Assembly (NCBI GenBank): GCA_028281575.1
Contig: JANQJP010000053.1
Span: forward strand, 1 to 47,664
DNA: 47,664 bases
Direction: 5' to 3'
Source: Cellvibrionaceae bacterium
GTDB lineage: Bacteria; Pseudomonadota; Gammaproteobacteria; Pseudomonadales; Cellvibrionaceae
Under the pieces are notes generated by a model. It searched no databases and had not been told where the DNA came from. It saw only the letters and a program-made list of their open reading frames with translations. Positions 8,928 to 20,433 of the stretch are shown piece after piece; position 1 is the stretch's first letter; each line of letters begins with the position of its first letter. A program made the translations under genes and the position numbers.

Positions 8928-10700
8928 ATGGCGAATATTCGCACGATTACATTTGATGGCATTGTTATCGGGGGCGGTGGCGCAGGTATGCGCGCAGCGC
9001 TACAGCTCGCGCAGTCAGGGTTTAAGACTGCAGTAATTACCAAAGTTTTTCCCACGCGTTCGCACACGGTGTCCGCCCAGGGTGGTATCACCTGCGCTAT
9101 TGCCAGTGCTGATCCAGACGATGATTGGCGTTGGCATATGTACGACACGGTAAAAGGCTCGGACTATATCGGTGATCAGGATGCCATTGAGTATATGTGT
9201 GCCACCGGTCCAGAGGCGGTCTTTGAGCTGGAACACATGGGATTGCCGTTTTCACGCACGGAAGAAGGGCGGATTTATCAACGTCCTTTCGGCGGTCAAT
9301 CAAAAGATTTTGGCCGCGGTGGTCAGGCCGCGAGGACCTGTGCCGCGGCAGATAGAACGGGTCATGCGCTCTTGCATGCGCTTTATCAGGGCAACGTTAA
9401 AAATGACACCGTATTTTTAAATGAGTGGTTTGCCGTCGATATCGTTAAGAACCAATCGGGCGCTGTTTGTGGTGTGATTGCGATAAACATGGAGGACGGC
9501 GAGGTCGTTTTTGTTAAATCCAAGGCGACCGTATTTGCCACAGGTGGTGCAGGCAGAATATACGCATCAACGACCAATGCTCATATTAATACTGGCGATG
9601 GTGTTGGCATGGCGTTGCGTGCAGGTTTTCCAATGCAGGACATGGAAATGTGGCAGTTTCACCCGACAGGTATTTATGGTGCGGGCGTTCTCGTTACAGA
9701 GGGCTGCCGCGGTGAAGGCGGTTATCTGATAAACAAAGACGGTGAGCGTTTTATGGAACGCTACGCGCCAAATGCGAAAGATCTGGCGGGGCGTGATGTG
9801 GTTGCGCGTTCCATGGTGCTCGAAATTCTGGGTGGCCGCGGATGCGGGGAAAACGCCGACCATGTGCTTCTTAAGCTGGATCACCTTGGTGCCGATACGC
9901 TCAATGCGCGTCTGCCGGGTATTTTGGAGTTGTCGCGGACCTTTGCCCACGTTGATCCGATTGTGGAACCCATTCCTGTTGTGCCAACGTGTCACTACAT
10001 GATGGGTGGCATTCCAACTAATGTCGATGGTCAGGCGTTAACACAGGATGCAGATGGCAACGATCAAGTGATCGAAGGCTTTTATGCCTGTGGCGAGGTT
10101 GCATGTGTGTCCGTGCATGGTGCCAATCGCCTCGGCGGTAATTCCCTTCTAGACTTAGTTGTGTTCGGGCGATCCAGTGGCTTGTTTATCGAAAAAGCCT
10201 TGCGTGAAGGAATTTCGCTTGATGATCCAAGTGACTCTGATTTTGAAGCTGCAATGGCGCGCCTCGACAAACTCAACAGCAACAGCTCAGGGGAATCGGC
10301 ACCGAAGGTACGCAGTGATTTGCAAAATATTATGCAGAATCACTTTGGCGTTTTCCGCAAAGGCGAGTTTATGAAAGACGGTATTCAAAAACTGGTCGAG
10401 CTGCGTGAACGCGTCGATAACATTGAGTTGCAAGATAAAACGATGTCTTTCAATACTGCGCGCATTGAAGCACTGGAAGTGCAGAATTTATTCGAAGTTG
10501 CCGAGGCAACGGCAATTGCCGCGGAGGAACGTAAAGAATCTCGCGGGGCGCATGCCCGTGAGGACTTCCAGGATAGGGATGATGATAACTGGCTTTGCCA
10601 CTCGCTTTATTTTCCTGACAGCAAGGAAGTGCGTAAACGCGATGTCAATTTCAAACCGCGCACAGTAGATACCTTTCAACCCAAGGTTCGCACCTATTAA
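8928..10700 (+). CDS. sdhA: Succinate dehydrogenase flavoprotein subunit
   Basis: 590 aa (E. coli 588). It oxidises succinate to fumarate with covalent FAD at the cytoplasmic face of the inner membrane. The dinucleotide-binding GGGGAGMRA is near residue 15, and the FAD-linking histidine is His46 in [10 protein letters not shown]. The substrate and catalytic segments [18 protein letters not shown] and [14 protein letters not shown] are intact. The C-terminus ends in the usual [16 protein letters not shown]. It sits between sdhD and sdhB with minimal spacing. Confidence 0.98.
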   Translation: MANIRTITFDGIVIGGGGAGMRAALQLAQSGFKTAVITKVFPTRSHTVSAQGGITCAIASADPDDDWRWHMYDTVKGSDYIGDQDAIEYMCATGPEAVFELEHMGLPFSRTEEGRIYQRPFGGQSKDFGRGGQAARTCAAADRTGHALLHALYQGNVKNDTVFLNEWFAVDIVKNQSGAVCGVIAINMEDGEVVFVKSKATVFATGGAGRIYASTTNAHINTGDGVGMALRAGFPMQDMEMWQFHPTGIYGAGVLVTEGCRGEGGYLINKDGERFMERYAPNAKDLAGRDVVARSMVLEILGGRGCGENADHVLLKLDHLGADTLNARLPGILELSRTFAHVDPIVEPIPVVPTCHYMMGGIPTNVDGQALTQDADGNDQVIEGFYACGEVACVSVHGANRLGGNSLLDLVVFGRSSGLFIEKALREGISLDDPSDSDFEAAMARLDKLNSNSSGESAPKVRSDLQNIMQNHFGVFRKGEFMKDGIQKLVELRERVDNIELQDKTMSFNTARIEALEVQNLFEVAEATAIAAEERKESRGAHAREDFQDRDDDNWLCHSLYFPDSKEVRKRDVNFKPRTVDTFQPKVRTY

Positions 10701-10726
10701 CCACCATATCGTTGGTAGAGGTTTAT

Positions 10727-11431
10727 ATGCTAAAAGTCGAAATATATCGCTATAACCCGGACACAGACAAATCGCCTCGTATGGAGTCATACGAAGTCGA
10801 TACTCAGGGTAAGGACCTTATGGTATTGGACGTGCTCGAAAAATTAAAAGAGCAGGAGCCAACTCTGGCGTATCGACGTTCATGCCGTGAAGGTGTATGC
10901 GGCTCGGATGGCATGAATATCTCAGGTAAAAACGGCCTCGCCTGTATCACACCTTTATCCGAAGTGGTAAAAAACAATAAGCTTATTTTGCGTCCACTGC
11001 CTGGTTTACCAGTAATACGCGACCTGGTTATCGATATGTCGCAGTTTTATGCGCAGTATCGAAAAATAGAGCCCTTCCTGCAGAATGACACACCAGCGCC
11101 GGCAATTGAGCGAAAACAAAGCCCGGAGGAACGCGAAAAATTAGATGGGCTCTACGAATGCATTCTGTGCGCGTGTTGTTCAACCAGCTGTCCGTCATTC
11201 TGGTGGAATCCAGACAAGTTTATTGGTCCTGCCGGATTGCTTCAAGCCTACCGCTTTCTGGCGGATAGTCGAGATACGGCTACCGATGAACGACTGGCAA
11301 AGCTTGACGACCCGTTTAGCGTATTTCGCTGTCACAGTATTCAGAACTGTGTCGAGGTTTGTCCAAAGAAACTTAATCCAACCAAGGCTATTGGTCATAT
11401 CCGTAATATGATGCTTGCGCGCGGCACCTAG
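10727..11431 (+). CDS. sdhB: Succinate dehydrogenase iron-sulfur subunit
   Basis: 234 aa (E. coli 238). It carries electrons from FAD to quinone through three clusters. The 2Fe-2S ligands lie in CREGVCGSD and the later Cys of GLAC; as in E. coli the third ligand position is Asp. The 4Fe-4S and 3Fe-4S motifs are CILCACCSTSCP and CHSIQNCVEVCP. The ATG at 10727 has GTAGAGG upstream and a family-like N-terminus; an upstream TTG would add five residues. Last sdh gene, followed by a 372-bp gap before sucA. Confidence 0.97.
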   Translation: MLKVEIYRYNPDTDKSPRMESYEVDTQGKDLMVLDVLEKLKEQEPTLAYRRSCREGVCGSDGMNISGKNGLACITPLSEVVKNNKLILRPLPGLPVIRDLVIDMSQFYAQYRKIEPFLQNDTPAPAIERKQSPEEREKLDGLYECILCACCSTSCPSFWWNPDKFIGPAGLLQAYRFLADSRDTATDERLAKLDDPFSVFRCHSIQNCVEVCPKKLNPTKAIGHIRNMMLARGT

Positions 11432-11803
11432 TGCAGGCATTTTAGGCTCGATTCTTTCAAATTTGTTGGCTAGCGCTGCATAAACGATTGAAAAAGGCCA
11501 GTGCCAATTTTATCATTAGCGGTCTGTTGGCGCGCGGCATGCGATGAAGTTTTGGGGAACTCATCGTCGCAAATGGTTGTCGCTATCATCGCATTGCGAT
11601 TCGCAATATTACGTCAGAGTTCACCTATACTCTAAGGAACCGATGAGCGGATCTAACGGTTGTGCGCGGGCGTGCGCCAGATGACATAGATTAGACTTGG
11701 ACGCGCTCAAAATTTCTACAAATTCACGCGAGTGATTTTTTTCTAGCGTCATATCTCTTAGCTGAAGTAGTAAATAAGGCCCGTTTAAAAAACGGTGAAA
11801 AAA
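11432..11803. promoter_or_regulatory. sdhB-sucA spacer with palindrome and candidate promoter
   Basis: A 372-bp stretch with no gene. A perfect 15-bp palindrome (attgcga, central t, tcgcaat) lies at 11593-11607. About 18 bp after it is a -10-like TATACT (11626-11631), so the palindrome would cover the -35 zone of a sucA promoter. No terminator with a U-run follows sdhB, so both read-through from sdh and an internal promoter are possible. Confidence 0.5.
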
Positions 11804-14641
11804 ATGCAAGAAAGTATTATGGAGTTGCTCTGGAGTACTTCTCATCTATCAGGTGGGAATGCGCCCTATGTAGAAGATCTTTACGAAGCGTATTTAAAAG
11901 ACCCAAATTCCGTTCCTGAAAACTGGCGTACCACCTTTGATAGGTTGCCTAGGGTCAATGGTAACGTTGGCACCGATGTCCCGCACTCTGAAATTATTGA
12001 TTATTTTGAGCAACTCGGTCGCAATCATACGCGCTTGTCGCTTAAACCCGGTGAGGGCAGCTCCTCGCTGTCGCATGAGCGTAAACAAGTCGAGGTTGTG
12101 CAACTCGTCAATGCCTATCGTTTGAGCGGTCATCAAAAAGCCAAGCTCGATCCTCTCGGTTTGCAAAAACGTCACGATGCTCCCGATCTTGATCTCGGAT
12201 TTCACGGCCTGAATACGGCGGACCTGGATTCGGTTTTCCAAACGGGTGATTTGGGCTTTGGCTATAAAGAGGGTTTGTTAAAACACATTATTTCTGATCT
12301 CGAAAGCACTTATTGCGGCTCGATTGGCTCGGAAGTTATGCATATTACCAACTACGAAGAGCGCCGCTGGCTGTTGAATAAATTAGAGAGCAGTCGCACC
12401 AATCCGTCGTATGATGCGGAATCCAAATTGAGCATACTCAAGCGCATGACGGCAGCAGAGGGGCTCGAACGTCACCTGGACACTAAATATCCTGGTACCA
12501 AGCGATTTGGCTTGGAAGGTGGTGAGGCCTTTATTCCATTAATTGATGCAACCATTCGGCGCACTGGTGGTTACGGTGCAAAAGAAATGGTTATCGGCAT
12601 GGCGCATCGCGGCCGCTTGAATACGCTTGTAAATGTTTTAGGTAAAAACCCCGCCGATCTCTTTAACGAGTTTGAGGGCAAGCGTTTGGTCGACACTTCC
12701 GGTGATGTTAAATATCACCAGGGTTTCTCATCCAATGTCATGACTCCAGGTGGTGAAATGCATCTCGCGTTGGCATTTAACCCGAGTCATCTGGAAATTG
12801 TTTCACCGGTGGTCGAAGGATCAGTGCGTGCCAGACAGGATCGTCGTTCAGATAAAAACGGCAACAAGGTGGTTCCGGTAGTGATCCATGGCGATGCGGC
12901 GTTTGCGGGTCAGGGCGTCGTTATGGAAACCTTCCAGATGTCCCAGACGCGAGCGTATAAAACGGGTGGAACCATACACATCGTTATCAATAATCAGGTG
13001 GGCTTCACCACAAGTCGTCAGGATGACGCGCGCTCAACCGATTATTGCACCGACGTTGCCAAAATGATCGAAACACCCATTTTTCACGTTAATGGCGACG
13101 ACCCCGAAGCAGTGGTATTTATTGCTAATCTCGCGGCAGATTATCGCAACGAGTTTAAAAAGGATGTCGTCATCGATCTCGTTTGCTATCGCCGTCGCGG
13201 CCACAACGAAACGGATGAACCATCATCGACGCAGCCGTTAATGTACAAGGCGATTCGCGCCCATAAAACGGCACGTACTTTGTACGCAGAAAAACTGGTT
13301 GATGAGGGCGTGCTTAGCCAGCAAGAGGCTGATGCCCTGGCCAAAGGTTATCGCGATATGCTCGACCGCGGTGAAGCTGTTGCGCGTGGCATCGTGAGTG
13401 AGCCTGATAGTTCTTTATTTGTCGACTGGAGCCCGTATATTGGCCACGATTGGCATACGCCGGCAGACACCTCTGTAAAACTCAAGGATTTGCAGGATTT
13501 AGCCCATAAAATAAGTACTGTGCCCGATGGCATTCAAGTACAAAGGCAAGTTGCAAAGATTTATGATGATCGCAGAAAAATGGCGGGTGGTGCATTGCCA
13601 ATCAACTGGGGCATGGCGGAAACACTCGCATATGCGACCATGCTAAAAGAGGGGCATCGCATCCGTTTAAGCGGTCAGGATGTTGGGCGTGGGACCTTTT
13701 CTCACCGTCACGCCGTAGTTCACAATCAAAAAGACGGTCAGCCTTACATTCCTTTGCAGCATCTTGCTGAAGCGCAACCGGATTTCGATATTTTTGACTC
13801 TTTACTGTCGGAGGAGGCTGTACTCGCGTTTGAATATGGTTATGCGACAACGACGCCGAACGGTTTGGTTATATGGGAGGCGCAATTTGGTGACTTTGCC
13901 AATGGGGCGCAAGTGGTTATCGATCAATTTATTACAAGTGGCGAACACAAGTGGCAGCGTCTGTGCGGTTTAACCTTGTTGTTGCCACACGGCTACGAAG
14001 GGCAGGGACCTGAGCACTCATCTGCGCGCTTGGAGCGGTTTTTACAATTGTGTGCCGAGCACAATATTCAGGTATGTATACCGACCACGCCTGCCCAGGT
14101 ATTCCATATGTTGCGACGCCAGGCAATCAGGCCAATGCGTCGGCCTCTCGTTGTGATGAGCCCCAAGTGGATTTTGCGCCACAAACTCGCAACCTCAAGT
14201 TTGGAAGAGCTTGCGCAGGGCAAATTCAATCCGGTTCTGGGTGAAACACTTATCGAAGAAAAAGCAGCCAAGAGGATAATATTGTGCAGTGGTAAAGTTT
14301 ATTATCATTTGCTCGAAGCTCGTGACGAGAGAGGCTTAAACGAGGTTGCAATTATTCGCTTGGAGCAACTATATCCCTTTCCTGAGGAAGACTTAAGAGT
14401 CGCTTTGGAACCGTATGCGCACGTGAGCGATGTTGTTTGGGTGCAAGAAGAACCGATGAACCAGGGGGCCTGGTATTCCAGCCAGCATCGCATGCGCCGG
14501 GTTGTTGAGCGTGTAAATGGCAGTGCCTACTTGCGCTATGCTGGTCGCGCGGCTTCTTCAGCACCTGCGGCCGGGTATATGTCAACGCACCTGGATGAAC
14601 AAAATAAATTTATCGAAGCAGCGCTGGACCTTAGTGTATAA
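11804..14641 (+). CDS. sucA: 2-oxoglutarate dehydrogenase E1 component
   Basis: 945 aa (E. coli 933). Thiamine-diphosphate enzyme that decarboxylates 2-oxoglutarate and passes the succinyl group to lipoyl-SucB. The ThDP motif begins GDAAFAGQG and ends INNQVGFTT. HRGRLNTLVNVLGKNPADL and the transketolase-like EGQGPEHSSARLERFL segment are present. The N-terminus MQESIMELLWSTSHLSGGN matches the E. coli N-terminal helix that docks E2, which supports the ATG at 11804 over a GTG nine bases earlier. Confidence 0.98.
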   Translation: MQESIMELLWSTSHLSGGNAPYVEDLYEAYLKDPNSVPENWRTTFDRLPRVNGNVGTDVPHSEIIDYFEQLGRNHTRLSLKPGEGSSSLSHERKQVEVVQLVNAYRLSGHQKAKLDPLGLQKRHDAPDLDLGFHGLNTADLDSVFQTGDLGFGYKEGLLKHIISDLESTYCGSIGSEVMHITNYEERRWLLNKLESSRTNPSYDAESKLSILKRMTAAEGLERHLDTKYPGTKRFGLEGGEAFIPLIDATIRRTGGYGAKEMVIGMAHRGRLNTLVNVLGKNPADLFNEFEGKRLVDTSGDVKYHQGFSSNVMTPGGEMHLALAFNPSHLEIVSPVVEGSVRARQDRRSDKNGNKVVPVVIHGDAAFAGQGVVMETFQMSQTRAYKTGGTIHIVINNQVGFTTSRQDDARSTDYCTDVAKMIETPIFHVNGDDPEAVVFIANLAADYRNEFKKDVVIDLVCYRRRGHNETDEPSSTQPLMYKAIRAHKTARTLYAEKLVDEGVLSQQEADALAKGYRDMLDRGEAVARGIVSEPDSSLFVDWSPYIGHDWHTPADTSVKLKDLQDLAHKISTVPDGIQVQRQVAKIYDDRRKMAGGALPINWGMAETLAYATMLKEGHRIRLSGQDVGRGTFSHRHAVVHNQKDGQPYIPLQHLAEAQPDFDIFDSLLSEEAVLAFEYGYATTTPNGLVIWEAQFGDFANGAQVVIDQFITSGEHKWQRLCGLTLLLPHGYEGQGPEHSSARLERFLQLCAEHNIQVCIPTTPAQVFHMLRRQAIRPMRRPLVVMSPKWILRHKLATSSLEELAQGKFNPVLGETLIEEKAAKRIILCSGKVYYHLLEARDERGLNEVAIIRLEQLYPFPEEDLRVALEPYAHVSDVVWVQEEPMNQGAWYSSQHRMRRVVERVNGSAYLRYAGRAASSAPAAGYMSTHLDEQNKFIEAALDLSV

Positions 14642-14688
14642 GCGTTAATTATTAGATGAAATGAGCCTAACTACGGACAAGACAAGAA

Positions 14689-15921
14689 ATGACCACAGAA
14701 ATTAAAGCGCCTACATTTCCGGAATCAGTTCAAGACGGGACGATTGTCACTTGGCACAAACAGGTTGGAGAAGCCGTAAGCCGCGATGAACTTATTGTCG
14801 AGGTTGAAACTGACAAGGTTGTACTTGAGGTTGTCGCGCCAGTCGACGGATCTGTTGCAGAGATTATTAAGGCCGAAGGCGATGTCGTCGAGAGCAATGA
14901 AATATTGGGTACAATTGCGGAGGGTGCAGCGGCGGCCGTTTCCGATGCAGCTCCGGCAAAAGCCAACGGTGCGTCCGACTCAGAAGGCGTCGCTGAAGAA
15001 GTTATTGCCGCACCTGCTGCGCGTAAGTTAGCTCAAGAAAAAGGCATTGATTTGAATAGCGTCGTTGGCACAGGTAAAGCGGGGCGCATTACCAAAGAAG
15101 ATGTCGCTAACTATGTGCCTGCGGCGCCAAGTCCAGCACCAGTAGCTGCGGCTCCAGCGCCGAGTCAGGAAAAAACCAAGCCGGCTGCAGCGGCAGTTCT
15201 CGACGTACCCGCTGGAGAGCGAATCGAAAAACGCGTGGCGATGACACGTTTGCGTGCGCGAATTGCAGAACGCTTGCTTGAAGCGACGCAATCAACCGCG
15301 ATGCTTACGACCTTTAATGAGGTCAATATGGCCCCGGTGATGGCGCTTAGGAAAAAATATAAAGATAAATTTGAAAAAACGCATAATGGCACACGTCTGG
15401 GTTTTATGGGCTTTTTTGTGAAAGCAGCCGTTGAAGCCCTGCGTCGTTTTCCTGCTGTAAATGCATCAATAGATGGCAATGATATTGTTTACCACGGCTA
15501 TCAGGATATCGGTGTGGCCGTCTCTACAGACAAAGGTTTAGTTGTGCCTGTACTCAGAAATGCAGAACACATGGGCTTAGCGGATGTCGAAGCGGGTATT
15601 CGTGATTTTGGACTCAGAGCGCGCGAGGGTAAACTCAGCATAGAAGAAATGACAGGCGGTACATTCACAATTACAAATGGCGGCGTATTTGGTTCGCTAT
15701 TGTCTACGCCTATTTTGAACCCTCCCCAATCGGCCATTCTGGGCATGCATAAAATCCAGGAAAAACCCGTAGCTGTAGACGGTGAAGTTAAAATCCTGCC
15801 GATGATGTACTTAGCGTTGTCCTACGATCACCGTATTATCGACGGTAAAGAAGCGGTTCAGTTCTTGGTAGCTATCAAAGATCTGCTTGAAGACCCAGCG
15901 AGAATATTGCTGGAAATATAA
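14689..15921 (+). CDS. sucB: Dihydrolipoyllysine succinyltransferase (E2 of OGDH)
   Basis: 410 aa (E. coli 405). Domains in order: lipoyl domain with the lipoylated lysine in [10 protein letters not shown] (about residue 43), an Ala/Pro-rich linker, a peripheral-subunit-binding domain ([14 protein letters not shown] to GRITKEDV, about 108-142), a second Ala/Pro linker, and the catalytic acyltransferase domain with the [13 protein letters not shown] active site (about 378-390). It forms the core of the 2-oxoglutarate dehydrogenase complex. It begins 47 bp after sucA. Confidence 0.98.
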   Translation: MTTEIKAPTFPESVQDGTIVTWHKQVGEAVSRDELIVEVETDKVVLEVVAPVDGSVAEIIKAEGDVVESNEILGTIAEGAAAAVSDAAPAKANGASDSEGVAEEVIAAPAARKLAQEKGIDLNSVVGTGKAGRITKEDVANYVPAAPSPAPVAAAPAPSQEKTKPAAAAVLDVPAGERIEKRVAMTRLRARIAERLLEATQSTAMLTTFNEVNMAPVMALRKKYKDKFEKTHNGTRLGFMGFFVKAAVEALRRFPAVNASIDGNDIVYHGYQDIGVAVSTDKGLVVPVLRNAEHMGLADVEAGIRDFGLRAREGKLSIEEMTGGTFTITNGGVFGSLLSTPILNPPQSAILGMHKIQEKPVAVDGEVKILPMMYLALSYDHRIIDGKEAVQFLVAIKDLLEDPARILLEI

Positions 15922-15962
15922 AATAAGCCGGTTCGCCGAATCTACTCATTTATAAATATTAA

Positions 15963-17435
<1,473 letters not shown>

Positions 17436-17449
17436 TTAATTGATTCATT

Positions 17450-17470
17450 GGCCGCTTGTGCGGCCGTTTT
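17450..17470 (+). terminator. Weak hairpin terminator after lpdA
   Basis: A 6-bp stem (ggccgc / gcggcc) with a ttgt loop is followed by gtttt, 14 bases after the lpdA stop. The T-run is short, so it is more likely an attenuating or 3'-end-protecting hairpin than a full stop. Confidence 0.5.
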
Positions 17471-17660
17471 CATTCATCGTTTTTTTCTACGTGCGCAGTT
17501 GCAATATTTTGCGCGTATTTTGTTTTATCAAGCTGGTCGATAGAACCGGTCGAACAAAGGGATCTGTTTTTATTAAGTGCAGCAATAAAGTGTGATGGAT
17601 GTGGTGCCCCATTGCGTGCTGGTTTCAAAGTTAAGGATGTCGTTGGAACACGATTCAGAT

Positions 17661-17677
17661 AACCGACCTGGTCGGTT
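17661..17677. promoter_or_regulatory. Perfect 8-bp dyad upstream of sucC
   Basis: aaccgacc, a central t, then ggtcggtt form a perfect 17-bp palindrome that ends 30 bp before the sucC ATG. A direct repeat of ttcgaaat follows (about 17676-17695). It could be an operator or a leader hairpin near the sucC ribosome-binding site. The rest of the 17436-17707 spacer shows no gene. Confidence 0.5.
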
Positions 17678-17707
17678 CGAAATTTCATTCGAAATGGTAA
17701 ATAGAAA

Positions 17708-18871
17708 ATGAACTTACACGAATATCAATCCAAGCAGCTTTTTGCAGAATACGGCTTGCCGGTTTCCAAAGGCGTTGTTGCAGGAACACCTCAAGAGGCC
17801 GTTGCGGGTATCTCTGAACTCGGTGGTGATAAATGGGTAATTAAAGCTCAGGTTCACGCGGGTGGACGAGGAAAGGCCGGCGGCGTCAAGCTTGTTACAT
17901 CAAAAGGGGAAATTGAAGAATTTGCCAAGCATTGGTTGGGGAAAAGGTTAGTCACCTACCAGACAGACGAACAAGGCCAGCCGGTAAATCGTATTTTACT
18001 TGAAGATTGCACAGCGATTGCGAAAGAGCTGTATTTGGGGGCGGTTGTTGATCGCTCAACGCGCCGTATCGTGTTTATGGCTTCAACCGAAGGTGGCGTT
18101 GAGATTGAAAAAGTTGCACATGAAACGCCCGAAAAAATTCTTAAAGCAGTGATCGATCCGCTTAGTGGTGCCCAGCCTTACCAGGGGCGTGACTTGGCTT
18201 TTCAGCTTGGTCTAGAGGGAAAACAGGTTAAACAGTTTACGCAAATCTTTTTAGGTTTGGCTAAATTGTTTGCCGAAAAAGATTTGGCCTTACTCGAGGT
18301 GAACCCGCTGGTTATTACTGAGTCTGGTGACCTTCACTGTCTCGATGCAAAAATTAACATTGATGGCAATGCGCTTTACCGCCACCCCGAGTTGCGCGCG
18401 ATGCACGATCCCTCTCAAGAGGATGAGCGTGAAGCTCATGCTGCAAACTGGGAATTAAACTACGTCGCCCTGGAAGGAAATATCGGTTGCATGGTGAACG
18501 GTGCGGGTCTCGCGATGGGCACCATGGATATTGTCAAATTACATGGGGGCAAGCCAGCGAACTTTCTCGACGTTGGTGGCGGTGCAACGAAAGAGCGAGT
18601 GGTTGAAGCATTTAAGATCATTCTTTCCGACGAAAATGTATCTGCTGTATTGATTAATATCTTTGGTGGCATTGTGCGATGTGATTTGATTGCAGAAGGC
18701 GTTGTCGGTGCTGTTGAGGAAGTGGGTGTAAAAGTTCCTGTTGTTGTGCGTTTAGAAGGTAATAACGCAGAACTCGGCGCTAAAGTTCTTGCCGACAGCG
18801 GTTTAAATATTATTGCTGCAGAGAGCCTTACGGACGCAGCGCAAAAAGTTGTAGATGCAGCGGGGAACTAA
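17708..18871 (+). CDS. sucC: Succinyl-CoA synthetase beta subunit
   Basis: 387 aa (E. coli 388). ATP-grasp subunit that, with SucD, converts succinyl-CoA to succinate with ATP or GTP formation. The N-terminus [19 protein letters not shown], nucleotide-binding [13 protein letters not shown] and C-terminal [16 protein letters not shown] are all standard. It sits 272 bp after lpdA and 2 bp before sucD. The clean palindrome just upstream may indicate separate control. Confidence 0.98.
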   Translation: MNLHEYQSKQLFAEYGLPVSKGVVAGTPQEAVAGISELGGDKWVIKAQVHAGGRGKAGGVKLVTSKGEIEEFAKHWLGKRLVTYQTDEQGQPVNRILLEDCTAIAKELYLGAVVDRSTRRIVFMASTEGGVEIEKVAHETPEKILKAVIDPLSGAQPYQGRDLAFQLGLEGKQVKQFTQIFLGLAKLFAEKDLALLEVNPLVITESGDLHCLDAKINIDGNALYRHPELRAMHDPSQEDEREAHAANWELNYVALEGNIGCMVNGAGLAMGTMDIVKLHGGKPANFLDVGGGATKERVVEAFKIILSDENVSAVLINIFGGIVRCDLIAEGVVGAVEEVGVKVPVVVRLEGNNAELGAKVLADSGLNIIAAESLTDAAQKVVDAAGN

Positions 18872-18873
18872 TA

Positions 18874-19746
18874 ATGAGCGTTTTAATTAATAAAGATACA
18901 AAAGTTCTTTGCCAGGGTTTTACCGGTTCACAGGGCACGTTTCATTCCGAGCAGGCAATAGAATATGGTACTGCCATGGTTGGTGGTGTGACGCCCGGTA
19001 AGGGTGGTCAAACCCATCTAGGCCTACCCGTATTTAATACCATGCGCGAAGCCGTGGCTGAAACAGGTGCTGACGCGTCGGTTATTTATGTGCCAGCGCC
19101 TTTTTGTAAAGATTCCATTCTCGAAGCGGCATATAGCGGCGTTAAATTAGTCGTATGTATCACTGAAGGCATTCCTACTTTGGACATGCTTGATGCTAAA
19201 GTTCGATGCGACGAATTGGGCGTAAGGCTGATTGGCCCCAATTGCCCCGGCGTCATTACTCCCGGAGAGTGCAAAATTGGTATTATGCCGGGCCATATTC
19301 ACCAGCCTGGTAAAGTCGGTATTGTTTCCCGTTCCGGTACGCTCACTTACGAAGCGGTGAAACAGACGACGGATTTTGGTTTCGGTCAATCGACATGTGT
19401 CGGGATCGGCGGTGACCCCATTCCAGGCTCAAACTTTATCGATATTCTGGAACTGTTCCAGGGCGATGATCAGACTGAAGCGATTGTGATGATCGGAGAG
19501 ATCGGCGGAACTGCAGAAGAGGAAGCCGCTGCTTATATTAAGGAGAATGTCACTAAGCCTGTCGTATCTTATATTGCCGGTGTTACCGCGCCTCCAGGAA
19601 AACGTATGGGCCATGCAGGGGCAATTATTTCGGGAGGTAAAGGGACTGCTGCTGAAAAATTTGCCGCGCTCGAATCGGCCGGTGTCACCACTGTACGCAG
19701 TCTTGCAGATATTGGTAGTGCGCTAAAAGATAAAACAGGCTGGTAA
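18874..19746 (+). CDS. sucD: Succinyl-CoA synthetase alpha subunit
   Basis: 290 aa (E. coli 289). It binds CoA through [15 protein letters not shown] near the N-terminus and carries the phosphorylated catalytic histidine in [17 protein letters not shown] (about residue 247). Its ATG lies 2 bp after the sucC stop, so the subunits are made together. It is the last gene of the TCA block and a strong terminator follows. Confidence 0.98.
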   Translation: MSVLINKDTKVLCQGFTGSQGTFHSEQAIEYGTAMVGGVTPGKGGQTHLGLPVFNTMREAVAETGADASVIYVPAPFCKDSILEAAYSGVKLVVCITEGIPTLDMLDAKVRCDELGVRLIGPNCPGVITPGECKIGIMPGHIHQPGKVGIVSRSGTLTYEAVKQTTDFGFGQSTCVGIGGDPIPGSNFIDILELFQGDDQTEAIVMIGEIGGTAEEEAAAYIKENVTKPVVSYIAGVTAPPGKRMGHAGAIISGGKGTAAEKFAALESAGVTTVRSLADIGSALKDKTGW

Positions 19747-19791
19747 AACCTGAGTCTTTGTATTCTCAGCTTTTTGTTATAGATACCGTGT

Positions 19792-19819
19792 AAAAAGCCC
19801 CGCAAGTCGGGGCTTTTTT
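19792..19819 (+). terminator. Rho-independent terminator after sucD
   Basis: A 10-bp stem (aaaaagcccc / ggggcttttt) closes a 7-nt loop and ends in six T residues. It lies 46 bp after the sucD stop and is the clearest terminator in the window. Confidence 0.93.
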
Positions 19820-19953
19820 ATTGCCTGCTAAAAATTGCCTTGTACACCTTTGTATATTTCGAATTATCATTAAGAGCAATTGCGTTTTAGCGCTTAGATC
19901 GTTATATAGTTAAAGATAGATATCGGTAAAAGACGTCCGGCGAGGTATATGCG

Positions 19954-20373
19954 ATGAAACCCCCGTTTTTGAATATATTGCTTATTTTGACTTTTACAGC
20001 TAACTCACCTGTTACACGGTCAGAAATTGTTAAGTGGGTAGATGAAAACGGTAAAGTGCATTATGGCAATAGCGCTCCTGCAGAGTATTCCGATGCAGCA
20101 GAGGAAGTTATTTTGGATGAAATAAATACTGTGGCTCCTGAAGCTGACGTGCGCCAACAAAACCGGCTGCACTACAATAAATTAAGGCAGCAGGACCGGG
20201 AGGCGGAACTGGCAAAACGCAGGGCGGCGGAAGCTGCTGCCGAAACGAATAATAAAGCGGCGGATTCTTCTGAAAATCAAAAGCCTACACGAGAGATGTG
20301 TCGGGACATGTTTGGGCCTAATGACGTCGCAGAACGTACGGCCTGTTTTAAACAGGCCGCTGAAAACCAATAG
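19954..20373 (+). CDS. DUF4124 domain secreted protein
   Basis: 139 aa. A signal peptide (about residues 1-23) is followed directly by a DUF4124-type motif, EIVKWVDENGKVHYGNSAP, then an Ala/Glu/Arg-rich coiled stretch and a tail with two Cys. DUF4124 proteins are small periplasmic proteins of unknown function, common in gammaproteobacteria. A perfect 10-bp-arm palindrome (20339-20359) lies inside the 3' end of the gene. Upstream is the sucD terminator, so it has its own promoter. Confidence 0.75.
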   Translation: MKPPFLNILLILTFTANSPVTRSEIVKWVDENGKVHYGNSAPAEYSDAAEEVILDEINTVAPEADVRQQNRLHYNKLRQQDREAELAKRRAAEAAAETNNKAADSSENQKPTREMCRDMFGPNDVAERTACFKQAAENQ

Positions 20374-20433
20374 TATTTTCGCCTTGAGGGATCAATGAGT
20401 TTTGTATTCGCCCAATAATATGGAATTACTTAG

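Noticed and set aside
11432-11803. A tRNA or small RNA gene in the sdhB-sucA gap
   Set aside because: No cloverleaf or CCA end could be recognised; only a palindrome and a promoter-like hexamer are visible.
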